Assembly (NCBI GenBank): GCA_016709725.1
Contig: JADJMG010000021.1
Coordinates: 1 to 37,569 of the forward strand
Length of the DNA stretch: 37,569 nucleotides
Reading direction: 5' to 3'
DNA from: Bacteroidota bacterium
GTDB lineage: Bacteria > Bacteroidota > Bacteroidia > AKYH767-A > OLB10
Positions within the stretch are counted from its first letter, which is position 1. Each line of letters starts with the position of its first letter. Under the pieces are notes generated by a model. The model was not told the DNA's origin and made no database searches. It was given only the letters and a program-made list of their open reading frames with translations. This document shows, one piece after another, positions 26,567 through 34,104 of the stretch. The translations under genes were made by a program, and so were the position numbers.

Positions 26567-29203
26567 ATGAAGAGGGTCGTAAGCTCGTCGATTATTTCTG
26601 TTGTTATTTTACTGCTGTTGGCGGGTGGATTCTTCTACTTCCAACTCAGAAAAAGTGTAAACTCTTCCATTTATGAATTGATCCCTGCTGATGTGGCCTG
26701 GATCGTCACGGTTGACCCCTCTTCGGGAGACTTACAACGATTAGCAAATAGTTCTTTTTTGTCGGAATGTGATTCAGTGGAGGTTTTGAAGGATTGGAAT
26801 CGATCCCTCATCTTTATGGATTCCATCTGCACCAATAATGAAAAGTTGAAAGCTACCTTTAAGGCTTCTCCATTGCTAATAAGTGGTCATGTAACCGGTC
26901 CATCATCGTTTAGTCTGATGTATTTTGCCGAAGTAGATAATGATTTTGTAAATATTTCGGAAGAGGTCATCGCTTTGATGCTTCAAACAACAGGATCTAT
27001 TCAGACTCGAGTGTATAACGGTATCGATATCCGTGAATTTAGTGGAAGGAATGGAAAACATTTCTCGTGGGCGGTCACCAAAGGCGTATTTATAGGATCA
27101 TCAACCACCTTTTTGATTGAAGATGCCATCCGTCAACAAAAGAATTCAAAGCTAATTTCTCCCGCCGCTTCTATTAAAACATATTGTGAGGAACAGCCCA
27201 AGGAATTAATGGTGGCTTTGTATTACCCTGGATTTTCAAAATGGTTGAAAACACAATTTCGTGATCCTTCCGGAGTGAACTTAGCGCCTTTGGAACGCTT
27301 AGGTGATTGGTCGATCTTAAATTTAGAAATGCATTCCAATATCATTGCATTTCAAGGTCAAACTTTAGCGGTCGACTCCAGTACCTTTATTCATCTCTTC
27401 GATCATCAAACTCCAGTGGATCGAAAGCTTGTGCAAATGTTGCCGGCTAAAACTTCTGCAGCGGTAGTTTGGGGAATGAGTGATGCTACTCAAATTTTGA
27501 ATACCATCAAGAAGAATCAGAAGAAATCAAAACAGCCCAGTTCATCCGCGGAGTTGATGCCCTATTTTACCAATTGGATTGGAGAAGAAGTTGCTTTAGT
27601 GGTGACGCAACCAGCAGGTACCTTGAATGACAACAACTATCTTTCGATTCTACAGGTGAAAGATGCGGCTACATGCAAACGTTCATTGGAAACGTTGGTT
27701 GATGATGGCTCCATCAAGGAAGAGTTGTATAACGGATATGCCATCCGTTATATCGATCGCAAATGGATCCTCAAAGATTTGTTTGGTTCATTATTCACTC
27801 CCGTAAGTAAGTTTTATTATACTATTATCGGTAATTATTTGATTGTTGGAAATCAAGCTTCTGTTTTACGAGCGTATATAAATGATTATAAAACGAGCAA
27901 TTTATTGGTGAAGGAAGATCGTTATACTTCTTTAGCTGCGCATATTCCGCAAAAAGGAAATTTATTTTTTTATTGTTCTATTCCTCAATCTGAAAAAGTC
28001 TTTAGTAGTATTGCCGCACCAGCATGGGTGACTTGGCTGGCTAGTTATGGAGATGTGTTGAAGAATTGGAATGGACTAACTTTTTCAATAAGCAACAATA
28101 AAGGAATGTATGCTACGAGCGGTTGTTTAGGATACTTTAATAAGAACACCTTAGGGCCACAGTTAACATGGAATAATAAGTTGGATACGACAATATCGTC
28201 GGGACCATTTATGCCTGCTGGTATAAATGGATTAATCTTCGTTCAAGATGTGGCGAATCAACTTTATGCTTATGATCATACCGGAAATGTGGTGTGGAAA
28301 AAGAAAATGGAGTCGGCTATTTTAGGAGAGGTGCAAGCGGTAGATTATTATGGTCAAGGAGGCAATCAATATGTATTCAATACACATTCTTTCGTATATC
28401 TCTTCGATTCACTCGGAATGGACGTAGGCAATTATCCATACCGATTACCAGCAGAAGCGAGTGCGGGATTAAGTTTAATAGAAGGTAATGGAGTAGAAGA
28501 AGGTCGATTTTTTATTCCGTGTAAAAATTTAAGATTGTACGGATATGGTTTAAATGGAAAACCATTAACCGGATTCGGTACTGTGAAATTACCTGGTGTG
28601 GTACAGCGTTCGGTGTTGCTTCATGAAAAGATGAAGCGAATGATTTTACTTGATGAAAGTGGCATGTGTTATACCTTGGATTTTACAGGAAGTCGTTCTT
28701 TTACTGCGAAAGAGAAAATAGTTTTAACGATGAACGAAAACTTGATTCCTTCTCAGGATGAAAGCATCTTGTTTTATTTTAAAAATGAAGCTGGACAAAT
28801 AAACCAAGTGAGTGGAGACGGATCTGTGAAGAGAGTTTTTGAAAACGATATCGATTCGGTGAAAGCTTTTGCTTACGGTGATTTAAATGGAGATCAAATT
28901 CCCGATTGGATCATTTCATCCACAAAAGGTCTACTCTTCAAAACAAATGACAACGTTTCCCTTTTCAAATATAATTATGCAGAGCCATTTGTTTCCTTTG
29001 AATATTTAGTTTTTGGCGAAAAAATTGTTGTCGCTGCATCCACACCTCAACGCGTGTTTTGGTTTAACCACGATGGCAGTTTAGCCGAAGGATTTCCCAT
29101 TCCGGGCAAAGGCCAACCCGTCATAGCCAAAGGAGCCGGCAGCGAAAAGTACCTTCTTCTGAAAGGTGGGGATGATAATATCAGCTTGTATATTCTTCAG
29201 TAG
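26567..29203 (+). CDS. Large membrane-anchored protein with DUF3352-like and propeller-like parts
   Basis: 878 residues with one N-terminal membrane segment (about 5-27) and the remainder outside the cytoplasm. Residues about 35-550 have repeated modules of the type IPADVAWIVTVDPSSG, KTSAAVVWGMSDATQI and YYTIIGNYLIVGNQASVLRA, which look like the repeated ferredoxin-like units of DUF3352-type proteins. Residues about 560-878 resemble a beta-propeller of PQQ/FG-GAP type: NGLIFVQDVANQLYAYDHTG, VYLFDSLG, AYGDLNGDQIPDWIISSTKG and RVFWFNHDGSLAEGFPIPG. The frame is intact. It follows the copper-type locus by 128 bases with a possible TAGTTTTG at 26546-26553, so it may be a separate unit. Function unknown. 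Confidence 0.7.
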   Translation: MKRVVSSSIISVVILLLLAGGFFYFQLRKSVNSSIYELIPADVAWIVTVDPSSGDLQRLANSSFLSECDSVEVLKDWNRSLIFMDSICTNNEKLKATFKASPLLISGHVTGPSSFSLMYFAEVDNDFVNISEEVIALMLQTTGSIQTRVYNGIDIREFSGRNGKHFSWAVTKGVFIGSSTTFLIEDAIRQQKNSKLISPAASIKTYCEEQPKELMVALYYPGFSKWLKTQFRDPSGVNLAPLERLGDWSILNLEMHSNIIAFQGQTLAVDSSTFIHLFDHQTPVDRKLVQMLPAKTSAAVVWGMSDATQILNTIKKNQKKSKQPSSSAELMPYFTNWIGEEVALVVTQPAGTLNDNNYLSILQVKDAATCKRSLETLVDDGSIKEELYNGYAIRYIDRKWILKDLFGSLFTPVSKFYYTIIGNYLIVGNQASVLRAYINDYKTSNLLVKEDRYTSLAAHIPQKGNLFFYCSIPQSEKVFSSIAAPAWVTWLASYGDVLKNWNGLTFSISNNKGMYATSGCLGYFNKNTLGPQLTWNNKLDTTISSGPFMPAGINGLIFVQDVANQLYAYDHTGNVVWKKKMESAILGEVQAVDYYGQGGNQYVFNTHSFVYLFDSLGMDVGNYPYRLPAEASAGLSLIEGNGVEEGRFFIPCKNLRLYGYGLNGKPLTGFGTVKLPGVVQRSVLLHEKMKRMILLDESGMCYTLDFTGSRSFTAKEKIVLTMNENLIPSQDESILFYFKNEAGQINQVSGDGSVKRVFENDIDSVKAFAYGDLNGDQIPDWIISSTKGLLFKTNDNVSLFKYNYAEPFVSFEYLVFGEKIVVAASTPQRVFWFNHDGSLAEGFPIPGKGQPVIAKGAGSEKYLLLKGGDDNISLYILQ

Positions 29204-29676
29204 ATTTTAAAGAATTGCAAATTGGTAAATTGGTAAATTGGTAAATTGGTGAATTGGTGAATTGGAAAGTTGGTAATTTGGTTAATGAGAGAGTTCGAGT
29301 TTATATAAAAATTGGGAAATAGATTTGGCCGCGCTCTGCTTCATTGAAGACTTAAATTGCTTCAACGGTATACCATTTTATATCAATTGTAGAGCGAAGC
29401 ATTAATCCATTCAGTATTCCACGTTATTCCAACTTAATGCCGAATCCTCGCAATGCTTCAACAGGATTCCATTTTGTTCCAACTGGAGCGAAACATCGCG
29501 AACTTTATACTACTATAGTCTTCAACCTTTTTCCAACTTAATATCATCCAACATCAGAGCGCAGCAATTTACCCATTTGCCAACTTGCCAACTTGCCAAT
29601 TCAACCGAGACGTATCGTTAAAATAGAAAAGGCTATATCTTTCGATATAGCCTTTTCTATTTTATAAATGATTTAG
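29204..29676. repeat. Non-coding region with AAATTGGT repeats and decayed direct repeats
   Basis: No gene. At 29219-29284 AAATTGGT or a close variant is repeated about six to eight times. At 29576-29602 TTGCCAAC occurs in the opposite sense, so the region has crude inverted flanks. Inside, a module beginning GCTTCAAC and ending AGCGAA appears at 29359 and 29455 (period 96) with several mismatches, and a fragment TTCCAACTTAAT occurs near 29426 and 29532. It looks like an eroded non-coding repeat array. The terminator of the OmpA gene lies at the right end. Confidence 0.6.
29620..29663 (-). terminator. Terminator after the OmpA-family gene
   Basis: AAAATAGAAAAGGCTATATC, loop TTTC, then its exact inverse ending TCTATTTT: a perfect 20-base-pair stem 14 bases beyond the OmpA stop codon. 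It is symmetrical and could act in both directions. Confidence 0.88.
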
Positions 29677-31170
29677 TTACTCAACCGCGAAATCAACTCT
29701 GCGATTCATCGGATTCAATGAAGTAGCCATTGGCTCTTTCTCTCCTTTTGATTCAGTACTCAATCTTGATGGATCAATTCCGTATTGTTTGATCAAATGA
29801 TTCATTACATTATCAGCACGACGTTGACCTAATTTGATGTTCTCATTTTCGTTTCCGCGGATATCACAATTTCCTGTGATTTTCACTTTTAATTTAGGGT
29901 TCGCTTGCAATACTCTAGCGATTACTAAAATACGATCGTTGAAGTTTGGTTTCACTGTAGCAGATCCTAAATCGAAGAATACAGAAGGTAAGAATCCTGT
30001 TCCATTCTTTCCGTTTGAACCACTAACACCATCTGCACCAAACTCACCTGGCTTCGCAATAGTAACTCCTTGGAAGTTTACTAAGGATCCAGCACCAGTA
30101 CTTGGCTCTAAATCGCGACTATCAGCAACACCATCAGCATCAGTATCCATCTCTTGTCCGTTGGCATCCACTTTAGCACCTTTAGGAGTAAATGGATCCG
30201 CATCTTTACTGTCGATGATTCCGTCACCGTCTGTATCAACAGAAGTTCCATCACCATACACTTTAGATCCTTCAGCAGTACTATTGTCCTTATCGAATAA
30301 ATCCGAAACACCGTCTTTATCTTTATCGCCACTTAAAATGTCGATTTTCTCTTTCATATCAGCAAGGTCGTTGTAAACAACTTCCATCGGATTCACCCAT
30401 TCCATCGGTTTGTTCTTCTTTCCGAAAGTATAATTGACACCCACGGTTGCCATAATGTAATTGTCGTACTCAGAATATGTTTTTTCTGTAGCATCAACAT
30501 TGTCAGTAAATGTTTTGCGATAATCTAAAGATAAACCAACGTCAAATTTGTTGATTTTGTATTTAAACCCAAGACTCACAGGGATCATTAGCTCTGTAAT
30601 GTTTCCTGATTTGCGAAGTAAAATGGAATTACTTGAGTCGGAATTTACTTCAGCATCGAAGTTGAAGAATCCAATTCCAAGTGTTGCCACCATGTGGAAA
30701 TTCTTATTTCTATTCAAGAAAGAAATGTTACCGAAATTATAAGTCATCTCTAAAGCACCTTCGTACATCTTACTCTCATAGTCAACGGCCCATTCTTTCG
30801 TTCCAACTCCTCCGGAACCTGGAAACTGCACACTATTGTAATTACTGTCTAAATACTCAACATCAGTTCCACCAAAACTAGAGATGATACCACGAGCTCT
30901 CAATCCGATAGAATGAGTTAACTGATTATGTACTTGTAAACCGAACGCAGGCTTAACAAATCCAGCATCTAAGAAACGACTATTGTTTTGGTCTCCTTTC
31001 AATAAATCACCAAGAAGATGACTTGCACCAAAAGAAATTCCAACAGACCAACGATCATAGTCAGATTTTTTTGGTAATCCATAATTGGAGCTGCTACTCG
31101 TTTCAGTTTGTGCTAAAGCAGTCATACTAGAAGAAAGTAGGATAATACAGAGTAAACTTTTGATTTTCAT
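29677..31170 (-). CDS. OmpA-family outer-membrane protein with calcium-type Asp repeats
   Basis: About 497 residues from ATG 31170 (MKIKSLLC); a further in-frame ATG at 31197 is ahead of the signal peptide and overlaps a TAGTTTTG promoter element. Signal peptide ends near ALAQ. Residues about 20-260 are an N-terminal barrel (WSVGISFGASHLLGDLL, VGVNYTFGKK). Then come thrombospondin type-3-like Asp-rich repeats (DKDKDGVSDLFD, DTDGDGIIDSKDADPF, DTDADGVADSRD), which bind calcium. The C-terminal OmpA domain has SVFFDLGSATVKPNF, GNCDIRGNENENIKLGQRRA and NRRVDFAVE, for binding peptidoglycan. It anchors the outer membrane to the wall. Single gene with its own terminator. Confidence 0.93.
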   Translation of the reverse strand: MKIKSLLCIILLSSSMTALAQTETSSSSNYGLPKKSDYDRWSVGISFGASHLLGDLLKGDQNNSRFLDAGFVKPAFGLQVHNQLTHSIGLRARGIISSFGGTDVEYLDSNYNSVQFPGSGGVGTKEWAVDYESKMYEGALEMTYNFGNISFLNRNKNFHMVATLGIGFFNFDAEVNSDSSNSILLRKSGNITELMIPVSLGFKYKINKFDVGLSLDYRKTFTDNVDATEKTYSEYDNYIMATVGVNYTFGKKNKPMEWVNPMEVVYNDLADMKEKIDILSGDKDKDGVSDLFDKDNSTAEGSKVYGDGTSVDTDGDGIIDSKDADPFTPKGAKVDANGQEMDTDADGVADSRDLEPSTGAGSLVNFQGVTIAKPGEFGADGVSGSNGKNGTGFLPSVFFDLGSATVKPNFNDRILVIARVLQANPKLKVKITGNCDIRGNENENIKLGQRRADNVMNHLIKQYGIDPSRLSTESKGEKEPMATSLNPMNRRVDFAVE

Positions 31171-31194
31171 GCGCAAGCAATTTTTATTAGGATG

Positions 31195-31202
31195 CAAAAC
31201 TA
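31195..31202 (-). promoter_or_regulatory. -7 element of the OmpA-family gene
   Basis: The minus strand reads TAGTTTTG, a match to TAnnTTTG, 24 bases before the ATG at 31170. No TTG stands at the usual distance upstream. Confidence 0.45.
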
Positions 31203-31261
31203 AGAAAACAAAAGTAATCTCCCTAATTTGAATCCATTAAGAATATATTTATTTAACTTTC

Positions 31262-31906
31262 TCAGGGGCAAATGTTTAACACTTCGGCAGGATGATCGTT
31301 TTGTAACAATTCAAGTATATACATCAGATCATTATGTTCATTTACAAAATCCAATTGGTCCGACTCAAGGATTATTACTCTTTGATTTTCAAGTGATTGA
31401 AGGTGATTTAAGTATTGTTTACTTACTTGATCAAGGTATTCGGCTGGAATACTTTTTTCGTATGACCTTCCTCTCAAATCGATATTTTGAAGGAGCAATT
31501 CGGTCTTTTTATGGAGGTATAAAATTAAGTCAGGCTTATGGAGATCTTTTGCAATGAGATCATAAAATCGATTGAATAAATCCATCTCCGCACCTTTTAA
31601 ATTTACACGTGCAAAAAGCAAACTCTTCTCAAAGATATAATCGCCAATTAGTAATTGTCCTTTTTCTATGGCTTTCCGTTGTTCACTCAAGATTTGCTGA
31701 AAACGTTCAGCTAAAAATGACATCTCCAAAGGAAAAGCAAAACGTTCGGGTTGTTCGTAAAACTGTGGGAGGAAGGTGTTTTCTGCAAATTCTTCTAGGA
31801 CTAATGCCGAATTGAACTTGGTAGATAATATTTTTGCAAGCGAAGTTTTTCCAGCTCCAATATTCCCTTCTATGGCAATGTATTTATAGGGCATCGATTT
31901 ACTCAT
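31262..31906 (-). CDS. Deoxynucleoside kinase
   Basis: Phosphorylates deoxynucleosides (dA/dG-type in relatives) for salvage. The P-loop is IAIEGNIGAGKTSLAKIL; the lid and substrate motifs include EEFAENTFLPQFYEQPERFA, DYIFEKSLLFARVNL and DLRGRSYEKSIPAEYL. Length (214 from 31906, or 210 from the ATG at 31894) is typical of bacterial dNKs. Its start overlaps the folK stop by eight bases, so translation is coupled; the pairing folK-dNK is common in Bacteroidota. It is the last gene of the unit. Confidence 0.92.
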   Translation of the reverse strand: MSKSMPYKYIAIEGNIGAGKTSLAKILSTKFNSALVLEEFAENTFLPQFYEQPERFAFPLEMSFLAERFQQILSEQRKAIEKGQLLIGDYIFEKSLLFARVNLKGAEMDLFNRFYDLIAKDLHKPDLILYLHKKTELLLQNIDLRGRSYEKSIPAEYLDQVSKQYLNHLQSLENQRVIILESDQLDFVNEHNDLMYILELLQNDHPAEVLNICP

Positions 31907-32399
31907 GATGTGGGGCTGTATATAAATTTACCTGACCAGGATCTTCGCAATGTTCAAGCATCCACTGATTGTTTTTTCCTGTGACAGGATGGATATGATC
32001 TGGAAGAATTTCACAAAGCGGAACTAAAGTAAATCGTCGAGATGCAATTCCTACATGTGGAATCATTAATTGATCGTCTTTATAAACGATGTCGTCAAAA
32101 TAAAGAATATCAATATCCAATGTTCGAGGACCCCATTTCTCCTTTCTAACTCTTCCTGCACTTTGTTCGATGGTAAGTAATGTCCTTAGTAATGCAATAG
32201 GATTAAGTGCAGTTTCAATGAGAATAACTTTATTTAGAAAATCCGATTGATCTTTTTTGCCCCACGCTTCACTGGTAAAAATGGAAGAAGCACTCTTTAT
32301 TTGTCCTGACCATTTCGAAATTTCATTTTCGGCAAAGGTCAAGAGCTGCAATGAATCTCCTTCATTACTACCCAAGAGTAAAACCGCTTGATGTAACAT
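31899..32399 (-). CDS. folK: 2-amino-4-hydroxy-6-hydroxymethyldihydropteridine pyrophosphokinase
   Basis: Transfers pyrophosphate from ATP to 6-hydroxymethyl-dihydropterin in folate synthesis. AVLLLGSNEGDSLQLLTFAE is the N-terminal signature; SEAWGKKDQSDFLNKVILIE and the diagnostic KWGPRTLDIDILYFDD follow, then IPHVGIASRRFTLVPLCEI. At 166 residues it is of normal length. The ATG at 32399 lies four bases past a TATCTTTG element (32404-32411, minus strand), suggesting a nearly leaderless mRNA. It overlaps the downstream kinase gene. Confidence 0.95.
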   Translation of the reverse strand: MLHQAVLLLGSNEGDSLQLLTFAENEISKWSGQIKSASSIFTSEAWGKKDQSDFLNKVILIETALNPIALLRTLLTIEQSAGRVRKEKWGPRTLDIDILYFDDIVYKDDQLMIPHVGIASRRFTLVPLCEILPDHIHPVTGKNNQWMLEHCEDPGQVNLYTAPHHE

Positions 32400-32403
32400 G
32401 ATG

Positions 32404-32411
32404 CAAAGATA
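32404..32411 (-). promoter_or_regulatory. -7 element of the folK-dNK operon
   Basis: The minus strand reads TATCTTTG, a full match to the Bacteroidota -7 consensus, ending four bases before the folK ATG. No matching TTG is visible upstream. Confidence 0.5.
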
Positions 32412-32501
32412 CGTTTATATGTTTTTGTGACGGGTATCCTGTTGAAATTTTGAGAGAATTGAAAACTTCAACTGAACGAGAATGCTGACAAATAGTATTT
32501 T

Positions 32502-32993
32502 TTATTTATAGCGAGTAAAATTAAACTCCATACTATTGGTTTTATCCGGATTGTCCGAATTGCTGATCACCGCTTTAAGTTGGTTTTCAGAAATTCTTTT
32601 GTATGTAATAAATTTCGGAAAATCGTTTTTCTCATTGTAGAACATCCAATAGGTTGAGGTTTGTAAAATCATGTTAAAAGGAACAGGTTTATCACCATGT
32701 TGCGATTTTACAGTGGGTTCATAAATTACAGTTTGTGCATCGGCATACACGCGAAGAAATTCACTGTGTATTGAATCTTTGTTCTGTTTGATTACCCATG
32801 AATCTCCTTTCAACGTTCCATCTTCCATGATCTCCCAACGCTCAAATAAAGTGTCTTGCTTTTGTATCGTATACCAAGTTCCCTTCCAATCCTTAAGTTC
32901 AGATGGAATGGCTTGAGCATAACTATCAGTTGTACTTAAAATTACAAGAGAAAAGAAGATTAATAGGATGACGAGGGATGGATGTGATTTCAT
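32502..32993 (-). CDS. Secreted lipocalin-like protein (DUF6265 type)
   Basis: 163 residues from ATG 32993 (MKSHPSLVILLIF), with a signal peptide ending near SYAQA; an in-frame ATG at 33035 would add 14 residues ahead of it and run into the divergent gene. The mature chain reads LKDWKGTWYTIQKQDTLFER, DGTLKGDSWVIKQ, HSEFLRVYADAQTVIYEP, KNDFPKFITYKRI. The GTW opening, the SEFLRV strand and the DFPKxIxY block match small lipocalin-like proteins such as DUF6265. The ligand is unknown. It is divergent from the TRIC-type channel gene with only 26 bases between the starts. Confidence 0.68.
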   Translation of the reverse strand: MKSHPSLVILLIFFSLVILSTTDSYAQAIPSELKDWKGTWYTIQKQDTLFERWEIMEDGTLKGDSWVIKQNKDSIHSEFLRVYADAQTVIYEPTVKSQHGDKPVPFNMILQTSTYWMFYNEKNDFPKFITYKRISENQLKAVISNSDNPDKTNSMEFNFTRYK

Positions 32994-33019
32994 TGTTCTA
33001 AATTTGCCAGTATAAAGAT

Positions 33020-33667
33020 ATGGAAAGTCTTTCATTGATCACCTTCATCGAAGCTGCTGCCGTTATGGTGAGCTCAGTATCAGGTATGATAAAAGCTTCT
33101 GAGAAAAAGATGGACCTGGTAGGAGCCTACAGCTTAGCTTTGCTCGTATGTTTTGGTGGAGGTACCTTGCGCGATATATTACTAGATCGCCGACCTTTTT
33201 TCTGGGTGGAGAATGAAATTTATCTTTTTATTGTGCTCCTTGTTACCATCGCCTTTGTTTACATTCCTTTTATACATAATCTCACAAAAGTATTGCACCG
33301 GCGCACCAATACCGTAGAGGCCATTGGCCTAGGCTTGTTCAGTATTTCGGGATTATTCGCTGCATTAAACTTGGGAATGCCGCTTTTTTCTTCTTCCTTG
33401 ATGGGTGTAATCACCGGTGTTGCAGGAGGTGTATTTAGAGATATTGTAATCAATGAAATTCCAGTCATCTTTAAATTCAAAGGCGGACTTTATGCCGTTG
33501 CTTCTTTTATTGGATGTTGGATTTGTATCTTCTTCGTTTTTTTCTTTGATACACCCTTTCTCGGATTTATTATTGGTACCGTTTCCATCGTAGCCATCCG
33601 ATTAACATCCGTGTATTTCGGACTGAAACTTCCAAAACCTTTGTGGGTTTCTGAGGAGGAGGAGTGA
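33020..33667 (+). CDS. TRIC/UPF0126-type membrane channel protein
   Basis: 215 residues, seven hydrophobic segments. The tandem UPF0126 domains each carry their glycine signature: LLVCFGGGTLRDILLDRRPF in the first and ITGVAGGVFRDIVINEIP in the second. Bacterial members are trimeric cation channels related to animal TRIC proteins; the transported ion is not settled. A TAAATTTG element at 32999-33006 lies 13 bases before the ATG. The last residues are acidic (SEEEE). Confidence 0.92.
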   Translation: MESLSLITFIEAAAVMVSSVSGMIKASEKKMDLVGAYSLALLVCFGGGTLRDILLDRRPFFWVENEIYLFIVLLVTIAFVYIPFIHNLTKVLHRRTNTVEAIGLGLFSISGLFAALNLGMPLFSSSLMGVITGVAGGVFRDIVINEIPVIFKFKGGLYAVASFIGCWICIFFVFFFDTPFLGFIIGTVSIVAIRLTSVYFGLKLPKPLWVSEEEE

Positions 33668-34104
33668 CTTAATGCGCAATATTTTCAACACTGGAGGCAC
33701 TGGAGGTCACAAGAGATCACTTGAGATCACTTGAGATCACTTGAGATAACTTGTGAACACGAAGTCTTTTGTTTTGACTTAAATAGATCTGCGTTAATCC
33801 GATTTATCCTTTTTATCCGTGTTCGATTTTTCCGCAATCATGTTTCTTGCTTCTCGTTTGCACTTTACTTCTAGCATTATTTACGAAACAAACATACGAG
33901 GACACTAAAGTTTAGAAGTTTTATCTAGTGTACTTTAGTAACATTCGTGTCTTTAATGCTAAAAACACACAATGTTGGATTTGGATTAGTCATATTTATT
34001 AGAGAACACAAGAGTACACAAAGATTTCTTTAGTTCACTCTTGTGACCTTCGTGTCTTTAGTGTTTTTAAAAAAAGCACTAAGTTGGATTTAGTTTAATA
34101 GTTA
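33668..34104. repeat. Non-coding region with GAGATCACTT repeats and diverged direct repeats
   Basis: No gene. At about 33714-33752 a ten-base unit GAGATCACTT is repeated about four times, preceded by a similar CACTGGAGG doublet. Two longer related segments follow: one around 33940-33982 with TTCGTGTCTTTAATGC and GTTGGATTT, and one around 34049-34092 with TTCGTGTCTTTAGTG and GTTGGATTT. The stretch near 33786-33825 (GCGTTAATCCGATTTATCC) is of a kind I recall as dispersed in Bacteroidota intergenic DNA. No terminator-type hairpin was found for the genes on either side. Confidence 0.55.

Noticed and set aside
29219..29602. Insertion sequence with terminal inverted repeats
   Set aside because: The flanks are low-complexity and unequal, no transposase frame lies between them and no target duplication is seen.
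29834..30376. 180-codon plus-strand frame inside the OmpA gene
   Set aside because: It is the mirror of the Asp-rich repeats and OmpA domain; the Ser/Pro-rich product is an artefact of that bias.
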